Assembly: GCA_036374175.1 (NCBI GenBank)
Contig: DASUUH010000148.1
Span: 1 to 55,294, forward strand
DNA: 55,294 nucleotides
Reading direction: 5' to 3'
Source of the DNA: JASLBX01 sp036374175
Lineage (GTDB): Bacteria > Actinomycetota > Actinomycetes > Jiangellales > Jiangellaceae
Position 1 is the stretch's first letter. Each line of letters starts with the position of its first letter. Below are positions 41,801-48,742 of this stretch, piece by piece. The translations under genes were made by a program, and so were the position numbers. The notes beneath the pieces were generated by a model. It saw only the letters and a program-made list of their open reading frames with translations. It did not search any database and was not told where the DNA came from.

Positions 41801-42217
41801 GCGATGACTCCGGTCGAGCAGACGTTCGCCGACTTGTGGGCGACGGGCTCCTCGCCGGACAGCCACCCCATCCAGCACATAAGAGCCGAGCTGGCCGAGT
41901 GGGGCACCGTTCCGGCCGGCCGGCTGGCCGGCAAGAAGCACGGAGAACAAGTGCTGGTCGGCGGGCTGGTGACTCATCGCCAACGCCCACCCACCGCCAA
42001 TGGCACCGTCTTCATGAACCTCGAGGACGAGACCGGCATGGTCAACGTCATCTGCCCGCAGAAGGTGTGGGAGCGGCAACGCAGGATCGCCCTCGACTCG
42101 TCCGCCCTACTGATCGACGGTCGGCTCGAACGAGCCGAGGGCGCGATCAACCTGCTGGCCCAGCGGCTGCGGCCGCTGCGGGTGAGCGGCAATATCCGCA
42201 GCCGCGATTTCCGGTAG
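38897..42217 (+). CDS. dnaE2: Error-prone DNA polymerase III alpha subunit DnaE2
   Basis: 1106 residues, complete. Opens MGWHNPPISW, the usual DnaE2 start. The PHP domain begins AELHCHSSYSFLDG (His54, His56). The catalytic aspartates are in PPDIDIDIE (Asp444, Asp446, Asp448) with NGRREEVIQHVYDKYGRDR after them. The C-terminal OB-fold region has GLVTHRQRPPTANGTVFMNL (about 1018-1037). It performs translesion synthesis with ImuA' and ImuB and causes SOS mutagenesis. There is no promoter or SOS box of its own in the 3-bp gap, so expression appears to come from the HNH gene's LexA-controlled promoter. Confidence 0.95.
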   Translation: MGWHNPPISWREFNARLTWGSKVTELHPEGWQDGIASPPKSAAGGFALPWAELHCHSSYSFLDGASDPDALVAEATRLGIEALAITDHDGMYGVVRLAEAAERAGIKTIYGAELSLGLSSRQSGVPDPEGQHLLVLARNVEGYGRLAGAITSAQMRGEKGRPVYVLDELATAHQGQWVILTGCRKGSVPAALAAGGPAAAEAELRRLVDMFGRDNVFVELIDHDQPLDDARNDVLYELAQRTGVAAIASNNVHYARPADADLAQVLAAARARSSLDEMVGWLPANGTAHLRSGAEMAARLARFPGVYETTLELGRSCAFDLKLIAPDLPPRQLGEGHTDASWLRHEVERGARNRYGPRGPATRHIYDRIDHELAVIEELNFPGYFLIVHEITEFCRGERILCQGRGSAANSAVCYALGITAVEPIANRLLFERFLSTARDGPPDIDIDIENGRREEVIQHVYDKYGRDRAAQVANVNTFRPKMAIRDAARSLGYSPGQADAWTRRVEFSVGPDDGPQGEKTPAQPLPDDGVMPDRVAGIVHRMLRLPRHLSIHSGGMVLCDRPIGEVCPVEWATMPGRSVLQWDKDDCAAVSLVKFDLLGLGMLSALSDSFKLLDEHHGQTYELHTLPPEDPAVYDMLCDADTVGVFQVESRAQMATLPRLKPRKFYDLVIEVALIRPGPIQGGSVHPYIRRANGAEDVTYPHESMSKALERTLGVPLFQEQMMQLAIDCAGFTPKESDELRQAMSSKRSPERIAALRERLLTGMADNDIPVDVAEDIYNKLHGFASYGFPESHAYSFAYLVYASSWLKRYYPAVFTTALLNNQPMGFYAPQTLIADARRHGVVVHGVDINASDVKAQLEEPVPVVSDHPHAPEVPQAAIRLGLSTVRNLGEDIAQAIAAGRPYPSLEDLVQRVRVPLPALEALATAGAFGCFGLDRREAMWAVGALAGTGPGQLAGTTPGMVAPKLPAMTPVEQTFADLWATGSSPDSHPIQHIRAELAEWGTVPAGRLAGKKHGEQVLVGGLVTHRQRPPTANGTVFMNLEDETGMVNVICPQKVWERQRRIALDSSALLIDGRLERAEGAINLLAQRLRPLRVSGNIRSRDFR

Positions 42218-42230
42218 GCGCCTTCGCGCC
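42217..42230. terminator. Short GC hairpin between dnaE2 and metS
   Basis: GGCGC-CTTC-GCGCC (42217-42230), a 5-bp stem with a 4-nt loop, between the convergent ends of dnaE2 and the MetS-like gene. It starts on the last base of the dnaE2 stop. No T tract. Tentative terminator. Confidence 0.35.
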
Positions 42231-42243
42231 CCCGGGAGCCCGC

Positions 42244-42378
42244 CTAGTCGTCTTCGTCGTGGAGTCCCTGGCGGGTCTTCTCCCGGTCCTTCTTCATGGC
42301 CCAGAACATCAGGAACACGACGACGACGATCGTCCCGCCGAAGAAGATCAGCGTCCAGATCCAGGTTTCGGCATCCAT
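42244..42378 (-). CDS. metS: MetS-type small subunit of an NSS transporter
   Basis: 44 residues: MDAETWIWTLIFFGGTIVVV is followed by a continuous membrane helix to about residue 29 and a basic/acidic cytoplasmic tail, KKDREKTRQGLHDEDD. Size, single helix and position 6 bp after the NSS transporter match MetS, the small subunit of the methionine/alanine importer MetPS of corynebacteria. A GGAGG site overlaps the end of the transporter gene, so translation is coupled. Easily missed because of its length. Confidence 0.8.
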   Translation of the reverse strand: MDAETWIWTLIFFGGTIVVVVFLMFWAMKKDREKTRQGLHDEDD

Positions 42379-42384
42379 GTCGGC

Positions 42385-43899
42385 CTACCTCCCTACCCGT
42401 TCGCGGCCTACTCCCGACGCGGTCAACGGCCCACGATTGACTCTCCTGGCGAGCGCGTTGTTCAGAAGCAGCAAGATCGCGGCAACCACAACCCACTGGA
42501 CGACCATCGCGGCCAGGCTGAATGTGTCGAACGGGTCCCACCACGCGTGGTCCGGTGTCGTGACGGACTGCCACAGGAACCAGCCGAACAGGATGGCGAA
42601 CATCACCGGGAAGATCCGGATGAGGACCGTCCACCAGGCCTTGACACCGAAGTCGCTGTCGGCGTCCATGTCGCGGCGCGCCTCCTCGAGCCCGTATTTC
42701 ATCATCGCAATGGCCACGAACAGCATGCTGATCAACAGGCCGATGCCCCAGACGTTGTCCTGGTTGGTCAGGTAGTCGAGGTTGAGCGCCGCGGGGATGC
42801 CGACCAGGAAAGCCACCACGGCGATGATCGGAACGGCCCGCTCCCGCCGGAAGCCCATGTCGACGACGTTGCGGGCGGCGAGTTCGACCATGGCTATCAG
42901 GCTCGAGATGCCGGCCAGCGCGAGAACCAGGAAGAACAGCGGCGCGAAGAAGTACGTTCCGCCGGGCATGTCCCCGAAGAGTGCGGACAGATAGATGAAC
43001 GTCAGTCCTTCGTTGCCCGCTCCGGTCGCCTCGTCCGCGAGGGCGACACCGCCGACCGCGAAAACCGTGCAGATCACAGCGACGCCGGCCAGCAACGACG
43101 CGAGGTGGTTGCCCGCGACGATGGCGGTGGCGTTGAGTGCGAAGTCCTCCCGGCGGCGCATGTAGACGCAGTAGGTGAGGTAGAGCCCCCAGCCGGCGCC
43201 GGTCGAGAACGCCATCTGGGCGAACGCCTGCAGCCACAGCTCGGCGTCGCCGAGGAGACTCCACTCCGGGACGAACAGGTACCGCAGCCCCTCGGCGGCG
43301 CCGTCCAACGTGAGCGCTCGGACCGCAAGGATCGTCAGGATGACGAACAGCGCGGGCACGACGATCTTGAGTACCGCCTCGAATCCTCGTTTGAGGCCTC
43401 GGTAGACGATGAATCCCACCAGGCCGATGGCGATTGCATGGAACAGCACGGTCTGGGCACCGTTGGCGGTGAACCCTTCCCAGATGCCGTTGGTCTCTTC
43501 GACGGTGATGCCCTGTTCGAACCGGCCGGTGACCGCGTAGACGAAATAGCGGATCGCCCAGCCGCAGACGACCGAGTAGTAGAACATGATCGCGATCGTC
43601 ACGACCGCCATGAACCCGCCCATCCAGGCAGCACGCCGGCCGACGAAGTCGCGGAACGCTCCCACGGTCCCGAGCCGAGACTTCGAGCCCATGTAGGACT
43701 CGGCCATCAAGATCGGGATGGCCCAGACCAGGTTCGCCACAACGACGGCGAGAAGGAACGCACCACCTCCCCAAGCGTGCACGTCCCTGGGGAATCTCCA
43801 GATATTGCCGGTGCCGACGGCCATGCCTATGGCGGCGGCGATGAAGGCGAACCGGCTGCCGAAGACCTCTCGCTTTGCGGCGGGTATTACATCCGACAT
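42385..43899 (-). CDS. Sodium-dependent NSS-family amino acid transporter (MetP-like)
   Basis: 504 residues from ATG 43899, which opens with the family N-terminus (SRFAFIAAAIGMAVGTGNIW) and has GAGGTG upstream; an in-frame ATG at 43944 would add 15 residues. About twelve membrane segments. The first helix carries the Na+/substrate unwound-region glycines (AVGTGNIWRFP) and the sixth the matching region AFSTGAGWGLY. With the MetS-like partner it should import methionine and/or alanine with Na+. It is divergent from nucS (about 97 bp). Confidence 0.88.
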   Translation of the reverse strand: MSDVIPAAKREVFGSRFAFIAAAIGMAVGTGNIWRFPRDVHAWGGGAFLLAVVVANLVWAIPILMAESYMGSKSRLGTVGAFRDFVGRRAAWMGGFMAVVTIAIMFYYSVVCGWAIRYFVYAVTGRFEQGITVEETNGIWEGFTANGAQTVLFHAIAIGLVGFIVYRGLKRGFEAVLKIVVPALFVILTILAVRALTLDGAAEGLRYLFVPEWSLLGDAELWLQAFAQMAFSTGAGWGLYLTYCVYMRRREDFALNATAIVAGNHLASLLAGVAVICTVFAVGGVALADEATGAGNEGLTFIYLSALFGDMPGGTYFFAPLFFLVLALAGISSLIAMVELAARNVVDMGFRRERAVPIIAVVAFLVGIPAALNLDYLTNQDNVWGIGLLISMLFVAIAMMKYGLEEARRDMDADSDFGVKAWWTVLIRIFPVMFAILFGWFLWQSVTTPDHAWWDPFDTFSLAAMVVQWVVVAAILLLLNNALARRVNRGPLTASGVGRERVGR

Positions 43900-43996
43900 G
43901 GCGCACCTCGCTTCGTTGCGACGTCCGTTCCCTAGATCTTGCATCCAGGTCGCCGGTGCGGCAAGTGTTCGTCGGGAAGGGGTAACGTCGTGCGGC

Positions 43997-44656
43997 GTGC
44001 GTCTCGTGATTGCTCGCTGCCAGGTCGACTACGTGGGGCGGTTGACCGCACACCTGCCGATGGCCACCCGGCTGATCCTGGTCAAGGCCGATAACTCGGT
44101 GTCGATCCACGCCGACGACCGCGCCTACAAACCGCTCAATTGGATGAGCCCGCCGTGCCGGTTGGAGACCGCCGACGGGGTCTGGACGGTGGCCAATCCA
44201 GCGGGGGAGCGGTTGGTGATCACGATCGAGGAGATCGTGCACGACACATCCCACGAGCTCGGCGTGGATCCCGGGCTGGTCAAGGATGGGGTGGAGGCGC
44301 ACCTGCAAGAGCTGCTGGCCGAACACGTCGAGACGTTCGGCCAGGGCTGGCGGCTGGTTCGCCGGGAGTACCCGACCGCCATCGGCCCGGTTGATCTGCT
44401 GTGCCGGGATGGTTCCGGCCGGACGGTTGCCGTCGAGGTTAAGCGGCGGGGCGAGATCGACGGAGTCGAGCAACTGACCCGGTATCTCGACCTGCTGAAT
44501 CGCGACCCGCACCTCGCGCCGGTCCGGGGTGTCTTCGCCGCCCAGGAGATCAAGCCGCAGGCCCGGACGCTCGCTGTCGACCGCGGCATCGACTGCCTAA
44601 CGGTCGACTACGACGCGCTGCGCGGCCTTGACGACCCGACGGCTCGCTTGTTTTGA
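43997..44656 (+). CDS. nucS: Mismatch-specific endonuclease EndoMS/NucS
   Basis: 219 residues from GTG 43997, the start giving the typical MRLVIARC N-terminus. The N-terminal dimerisation domain (about 1-110) includes RLILVKADNSVSIHADDRAYKPLNWM. The C-terminal RecB-like nuclease has the catalytic GPVDLLCRD (about 130-138) and VAVEVKRRGEIDGVEQLTRYLDLL (about 145-168). The extreme C-terminus RLF is the beta-clamp-binding tip of actinobacterial NucS. It cleaves both strands at mismatches and replaces MutS/MutL in Actinobacteria, lowering mutation rate. It overlaps a possible TTG start of the next gene. Confidence 0.93.
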   Translation: MRLVIARCQVDYVGRLTAHLPMATRLILVKADNSVSIHADDRAYKPLNWMSPPCRLETADGVWTVANPAGERLVITIEEIVHDTSHELGVDPGLVKDGVEAHLQELLAEHVETFGQGWRLVRREYPTAIGPVDLLCRDGSGRTVAVEVKRRGEIDGVEQLTRYLDLLNRDPHLAPVRGVFAAQEIKPQARTLAVDRGIDCLTVDYDALRGLDDPTARLF

Positions 44657-44685
44657 GCCGAGCCCGCCGTGCGAGACTGCGGGGC

Positions 44686-45735
44686 GTGGTACGTGAGATT
44701 CGAACGGTCGGTGTAGTCGGGCTCGGCACGATGGGTGCGGGCATCGCAGAGGTCTTCGCCAAACACGCACGGCCGGTCGTCGGCGTGGAGCGGGACGCCG
44801 AGATGCTGGCGGTCGGCCGGGGCCACGTCGAGCGATCGACCGGCAAAGCCGTCCAACGCGGGCGGCTCACCGAGGACGATCAGGCGGCCTTGCGCGAGCG
44901 GATCACGTTCACCACCGATCTGGCCGGGCTGGGCCGGTGCGATCTGGTGGTCGAAGCGGTTCCCGAGGTCATGGAGATCAAGCTCGACCTGTTCACCCGG
45001 CTCGACGACATCGTCGGCGCGGACGCGATCCTGGCGTCCAACACCTCGTCGTTGTCGGTCAGTGAAATCGGTGCGGCCAGCAAGCACCCCGAGCGGGTCG
45101 CCGGAATGCACTTCTTCAACCCGGCACCGGTGCTGAAGCTCGTCGAGGTCGTCCAGGGTCGAGCCACCGCGCCGGAAGTGGTCGAATCGATCGCGGGGCT
45201 GGCCCGTGAGGTCGGCAAGGTGCCGGTCGTATGCGGCGACCAGGCCGGCTTCATCGCGAACGCGCTGCTGTTCGGCTATCTCAACCAGGCTGCGGCGATG
45301 GTGGAATCCGGCCACGCGACGGCAGAGGCGATCGATTCGGCCATGCAGACAGCGTACGGATACCCGATGGGACCGCTCGCCCTGCTGGATCTGATCGGCC
45401 TTGACACCGCCGTGCAGATCCTCGAACGGATGCACAGCCAGTCGCGCCGCGACCGGCACGCGCCGGCGGGCATCCTGCGCGAGTTGGTGGCTAGAGGTCG
45501 GCTCGGGCGCAAGTCGGGCCAGGGTTTCTACGGTGACCCGGCGGCGCCGGCAGCGTCGACAACAGCAACTGCGCCATCCGCTGCGGAGATCGCTGAGGCG
45601 CTCATCCAGCCCTATCTCGACGACTCTGCCCAGATGCGCGACAGCGGCTACGCCTCCGCGCACGACATCGACACGGCGATGAAGCTCGGCTGTGGCTTGC
45701 CCAGGGGCCCGTTCGAGATCGTCGCCGAGCGGTGA
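44686..45735 (+). CDS. 3-hydroxyacyl-CoA dehydrogenase
   Basis: 349 residues from GTG 44686, the start matching family N-termini just before IRTVGVVGLGTMGAGIAEVF; a TTG at 44653 overlapping the nucS stop is possible. Rossmann domain with GLGTMG (about 11-16), then the catalytic region SNTSSLSVSEIGAA and GMHFFNPAPVLKLVEVV, whose His and the following Glu/Asn act in dehydrogenation. The first C-terminal domain covers about 190-285, and a second copy-like segment (about 300-349, SAHDIDTAMKLGCGLPRGPF) follows. It oxidises 3-hydroxyacyl-CoA with NAD+, for example 3-hydroxybutyryl-CoA. Confidence 0.9.
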   Translation: MVREIRTVGVVGLGTMGAGIAEVFAKHARPVVGVERDAEMLAVGRGHVERSTGKAVQRGRLTEDDQAALRERITFTTDLAGLGRCDLVVEAVPEVMEIKLDLFTRLDDIVGADAILASNTSSLSVSEIGAASKHPERVAGMHFFNPAPVLKLVEVVQGRATAPEVVESIAGLAREVGKVPVVCGDQAGFIANALLFGYLNQAAAMVESGHATAEAIDSAMQTAYGYPMGPLALLDLIGLDTAVQILERMHSQSRRDRHAPAGILRELVARGRLGRKSGQGFYGDPAAPAASTTATAPSAAEIAEALIQPYLDDSAQMRDSGYASAHDIDTAMKLGCGLPRGPFEIVAER

Positions 45736-46358
45736 AGGGTCATCTGATCGGCCGCGTCCTCAGCGAGGCCGCGCATGGAAGGTTTCCGGAGCCCGACGGG
45801 TCCGTCGAGATCGTCCCACTCTGGCAGCCAGGTGTGGAAGGGGTGGTCTCGCTGACCGGCAGGGCGTACATCGCCACGATGCTGCCGCGTGAAGCCGTGT
45901 TGGCGCATGATCTAGATGGTTACGGCCGGGCTGTCGATCCGAGCTTCATCTGCTGGCTGGCCGGACCGGCGGGTTGGGCTGACTGCCTGGACGTTGTGCT
46001 GACCGCGTTCGGTACCGGTGTAGGCGGGCCGCCGCCGTTGCCGGCCATGACCGATCATCCCCGGGTGGCGCATGCCCGGTTGATCCGAGATGACGTCGAG
46101 GTATTCGGCGACGACCGCGGCCTGTTCACCCTCGGCATTGGCATCGGTGGGTTGGCCGAACTCGGTATCGAAAGCCTCGCCGGGCACGGCGGCGGGGCCG
46201 GCCGGTCGTTGATCCGCGACTCGCTCGGCTTGGTGGCTGCCGGTGAGCCGGTGCTGGCCTCGGTGGCGCCAGGCAACGCGAGGGCGCTTCGGGCGTTTCT
46301 CGCTGCCGGCTTCACGCCGGTGGGTTCGGTGCAGGTGGTTCGCCCGGCAGGACGCTGA
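45732..46358 (+). CDS. GNAT-family acetyltransferase
   Basis: 208 residues, GTG start overlapping the dehydrogenase stop. The N-terminal half (about 1-100) is poorly conserved to my eye. The C-terminal half is a GNAT core with LFTLGIGIGGLAELGIE, an acetyl-CoA loop GHGGGAGRSLIRDSL (about 155-169) and APGNARALRAFLAAGFTPVGSV (about 180-201). Substrate unknown. It ends exactly where the convergent FmdB gene ends. Confidence 0.78.
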   Translation: MKGHLIGRVLSEAAHGRFPEPDGSVEIVPLWQPGVEGVVSLTGRAYIATMLPREAVLAHDLDGYGRAVDPSFICWLAGPAGWADCLDVVLTAFGTGVGGPPPLPAMTDHPRVAHARLIRDDVEVFGDDRGLFTLGIGIGGLAELGIESLAGHGGGAGRSLIRDSLGLVAAGEPVLASVAPGNARALRAFLAAGFTPVGSVQVVRPAGR

Positions 46359-46574
46359 TCAGCCGCCGCAGCCGCACGCCCCGCCGCAGCAACCGCCGCC
46401 CGACGATGCGTTGGAGGTGCCGGCCGAGCGCCCGGTGATCGCCACGGTCGACAACAGCTTGACCGTGTCGGTGTGACCTTCCGGGCAGACGGCGGGCTCG
46501 GCAGAGTCGATCATCGGACGCGACACCTCAAACGTGGCGCCGCAGGCGCGGCAGCGGAAGTCGTACCTCGGCAT
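46359..46574 (-). CDS. FmdB-family zinc-ribbon protein
   Basis: 71 residues from ATG 46574, giving the canonical MPRYDFRCRACGATFEVSRP. The zinc ribbon uses C-R-A-C and C-P-E-G-H; the second knuckle has Cys then His where the family usually has C-x-x-C. The tail, GGGCCGGACGCGG, is Cys/Gly-rich, a variable feature of the family that may bind metal. Family members are small regulatory-type proteins of unclear function. No terminator is visible in the zero-length gap to the GNAT gene. Confidence 0.88.
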   Translation of the reverse strand: MPRYDFRCRACGATFEVSRPMIDSAEPAVCPEGHTDTVKLLSTVAITGRSAGTSNASSGGGCCGGACGCGG

Positions 46575-46618
46575 GGGCCAAGGATAACGCGACACGGAGC
46601 TCCCCAGTGGGGTCATCT

Positions 46619-46635
46619 GCCCGTGATCAACGGGG
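46619..46635. repeat. Half copy of the GATCAT palindrome
   Basis: GCCCGTGATCAACGGGG at 46619-46635 matches the outer arm of the palindrome ending at 10663 (GCCCATGATCAACGGGG at 10651-10667) with one difference. The complementary arm is missing. It abuts a decayed permease fragment, suggesting deletion. Confidence 0.45.
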
Positions 46636-46818
46636 CGTGGTCAGCTTGCCAAGCGAGCCCACCGAACTGATGCGCCCCGCCAGCGGTCCCAAACCGAACA
46701 CCGGCAGCATGATCGCGATGGCGAAGATCAGCTCCGGGACGGCGCGGATGGCGTTCTCGGCTGCCAGAAACGCCAGTGGGAACGACCGGACCCCTCGATC
46801 GTGGCGGATGAAGAACAA
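46627..46818 (-). pseudogene. Remnant of a PhnE-type phosphonate ABC permease
   Basis: A 63-codon frame contains ENAIRAVPELIFAIAIMLPV, then FGLGPLAG and SVGSLGKL. This is the EAA-loop neighbourhood of phosphonate-type permeases, which normally reads like R-x-x-P-E-L-I-W-A-L, G-L-G-P-x-A-G and then about ten more residues before V-G-x-L-G-K-L. Both ends of the protein and the residues between LAG and VG are missing, and no other phn gene is nearby. I read it as a truncated, internally deleted pseudogene. The alternative is a chance resemblance of hydrophobic sequence. Confidence 0.5.
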
Positions 46819-47108
46819 TGAGCGACATGTCCCGCCGTCGCCCCCCGCGCCGCCGGCAACCGCCGGCGGCGATCGAAGGTGTGGAGACCTGGCCGGACGG
46901 CGACTGGGTGGTGCGCTCGCTGACCGGCAGCTCAGCGACCAAGCCGTACCGCTGCCCGGGCTGCGATCAGCTGATCACACCTGCCACGCCGCACATCGTG
47001 GCCTGGCCGGTCGCGGGCGGGACGTTGAGCGGTGGCGGCACCGGTGAGCGCCGGCACTGGCATACCGGCTGCTGGCAAGCGCGTGATCGGCGCGGCCCCC
47101 GGGGCTAG
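46818..47108 (+). CDS. Small zinc-binding actinobacterial protein
   Basis: 96 residues. The basic N-terminus MSDMSRRRPPRRRQPP is followed by a conserved core: WPDGDWVVRSLTGSSATKPY, then RCPGCDQLITPATPHIVAWP and HWHTGCW. Cys-x-x-Cys and the later His/Cys cluster could coordinate one zinc. Homologues are widespread in Actinobacteria and often mislabelled ATP/GTP-binding; I see no P-loop. A second in-frame ATG at 46827 may be the start, since neither has a good ribosome site. Confidence 0.72.
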   Translation: MSDMSRRRPPRRRQPPAAIEGVETWPDGDWVVRSLTGSSATKPYRCPGCDQLITPATPHIVAWPVAGGTLSGGGTGERRHWHTGCWQARDRRGPRG

Positions 47109-47168
47109 GCGACCTCGTCGTCCAGGCCCACCTGCCGGCACCGGCAGCACACTAGGCTCGTTGGTGTT

Positions 47169-47969
47169 ATGAGCAAACGCATCCGAGGCAATACCGTCCT
47201 GCCCGCGCGCCGCGAGGCGATCACCCTGCACACCGCCGACGGGCTTGATCTCGTCGGCGAGCTCGCGCTGCCGCCCGAATCCGACCCGCTGGCGACGCTG
47301 GTCTGCTTTCATCCGCTACCTACCCACGGCGGGATGATGGACAGCCATCTGTTCCGCAAGGCGGCGTGGCGCCTGCCGGCCCTGGCCGACATCGCTGTGT
47401 TGCGGTTCAACTCGCGCGGAACATCCAGCCTGCAAGGCACCAGTGAGGGCGCGTTCGACAATGCCCGCGGAGAGCGGTACGACGTGGCCGCCGCCATCGA
47501 GTACGCCGACTTCCACGACCTGCCGAACATCTGGTTGGTCGGCTGGTCGTTCGGGACCGATCTGGTGTTGATGTACGGCCTCGATCCCGTCGTCGTCGGA
47601 GCCATCCTGCTCTCGCCGCCGCTGCGATACGCGACCAACGACGAGCTGGCCGCCTGGGCCGACGACGGTCGTCCCCTCATTACGATGATCCCAGAGTTCG
47701 ACGACTACCTGCGCCCGCCGGAGGCGCAGGAGCGATTTGCCCGGGTGCCACAGGCCGACGTGGTCGCGGTCGAAGGTGCAAAGCACCTTTGGGTGGGCCA
47801 CACCGAGCGGGTGCTGGACGAGATCGTGAGCCGGGTGGCGCCGGACCGTGCCCCGCTGCCGACGACCTGGGACGGTCCGGTCAAGACGGCGGATACCAGC
47901 GCCTATGCCGACCGCACGGTCGCGGCGTTTGCGGACGTACCGGTGCCCGGCCCGGAGCGAAAGAAATGA
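47169..47969 (+). CDS. Alpha/beta hydrolase, dienelactone-hydrolase/serine-esterase type
   Basis: 266 residues. Alpha/beta-hydrolase fold with LVCFHPLPTHGG (about 45-56, oxyanion loop), RFNSRGTSS (about 79-87) and the nucleophile elbow GWSFGTD (about 122-128, Ser124). The Asp is probably in ITMIPEFDDYLRP and the His in GAKHLWVGH (about 203-211). A Thr/Ser/Pro-rich C-terminal tail follows. Cytoplasmic esterase of unknown substrate. Its stop overlaps the start of a second hydrolase by 4 bp (ATGA). Confidence 0.8.
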   Translation: MSKRIRGNTVLPARREAITLHTADGLDLVGELALPPESDPLATLVCFHPLPTHGGMMDSHLFRKAAWRLPALADIAVLRFNSRGTSSLQGTSEGAFDNARGERYDVAAAIEYADFHDLPNIWLVGWSFGTDLVLMYGLDPVVVGAILLSPPLRYATNDELAAWADDGRPLITMIPEFDDYLRPPEAQERFARVPQADVVAVEGAKHLWVGHTERVLDEIVSRVAPDRAPLPTTWDGPVKTADTSAYADRTVAAFADVPVPGPERKK

Positions 47970-48742
47970 GCGTCAAGTTGGCCTACGACGAGGCCGGCAC
48001 CGGCACCCCGCTGGTGCTGCTGCATGCTTTTCCGTTGTCGCGAGCCATGTTCGCCGACCAGCTGGCCGGCCTGGCCGACGCCTCCCGAGTCATAGTCCCT
48101 GATCTGCGCGGATTCGGAGACTCGCCAGGACCTGGTGAGGCCGAGCCGGCCATGGATGTGATGGCCGACGACGTGGCCGGGTTGCTCGACCGGCTTGGCG
48201 TCCGGACCTGCGTGCTCGGCGGGTTGTCGATGGGCGGGTACGTCGCGATGGCCATGCTGCGCCGCCACCCGGAGCGGGTGAATGCCGTAGTGCTGATGGA
48301 CACCCGGGCCGACGCCGACGACGACGAAGCCCGGGCGAACCGCGAGCGCGTCGCACGCGCGGTCCTCGAGGACGGCCCGTCGGCACTGCACCCGCTGCTG
48401 GAGACGCTTCTCGGTGAGGACACGAAGAAGGGCCGTCCGGACACCGTCGAGCAAGTGACCGCCTGGGTCGACGCGGCGCGGCCGGAGGCCGTCGCCTGGG
48501 CGGAGTATGCGATGGCGGCCCGGCCGGCGTCGTACGACACACTGCGGTCAGCCGGGGTACCGGGTTTTGTGATTGTCGGGGAACAGGACATGCCGTCCCC
48601 GCATGAGGACGCAATCGCGATGGCCGCGGCCTTCGAGCCGCAGGCGCCGGTTTACGTAGTGCCGGGCGCCGGTCACTTGTCGGCGGTGGAGAACCCCACC
48701 GGGGTGACCGGCGCCCTGCGCGACGTCCTACGCCACGTATAA
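47966..48742 (+). CDS. Alpha/beta hydrolase (3-oxoadipate enol-lactonase-like)
   Basis: 258 residues. MSVKLAYDEAGTGTPLVLLH opens the fold, with LLHAFPLSRAMF (about 18-29) giving the H-x-F/P oxyanion loop, DLRGFGDS, nucleophile elbow GGLSMGGYVA (about 85-94, Ser88), acidic residue in VIVGEQDMPSP, and catalytic His in VPGAGHLSAVENP near the end. It resembles enol-lactonases and esterases, but without aromatic-degradation neighbours the substrate is open. Co-translated with the preceding hydrolase. Its stop directly abuts the stop of the convergent coiled-coil gene. Confidence 0.83.
   Translation: MSVKLAYDEAGTGTPLVLLHAFPLSRAMFADQLAGLADASRVIVPDLRGFGDSPGPGEAEPAMDVMADDVAGLLDRLGVRTCVLGGLSMGGYVAMAMLRRHPERVNAVVLMDTRADADDDEARANRERVARAVLEDGPSALHPLLETLLGEDTKKGRPDTVEQVTAWVDAARPEAVAWAEYAMAARPASYDTLRSAGVPGFVIVGEQDMPSPHEDAIAMAAAFEPQAPVYVVPGAGHLSAVENPTGVTGALRDVLRHV

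Noticed and set aside
41719..44512. Very long open frames on both strands across dnaE2/metP (over 700 codons)
   Set aside because: They overlap convincingly identified genes, have Arg/Gly/Pro-rich composition with no domain, and are the usual by-product of GC-rich codon bias.
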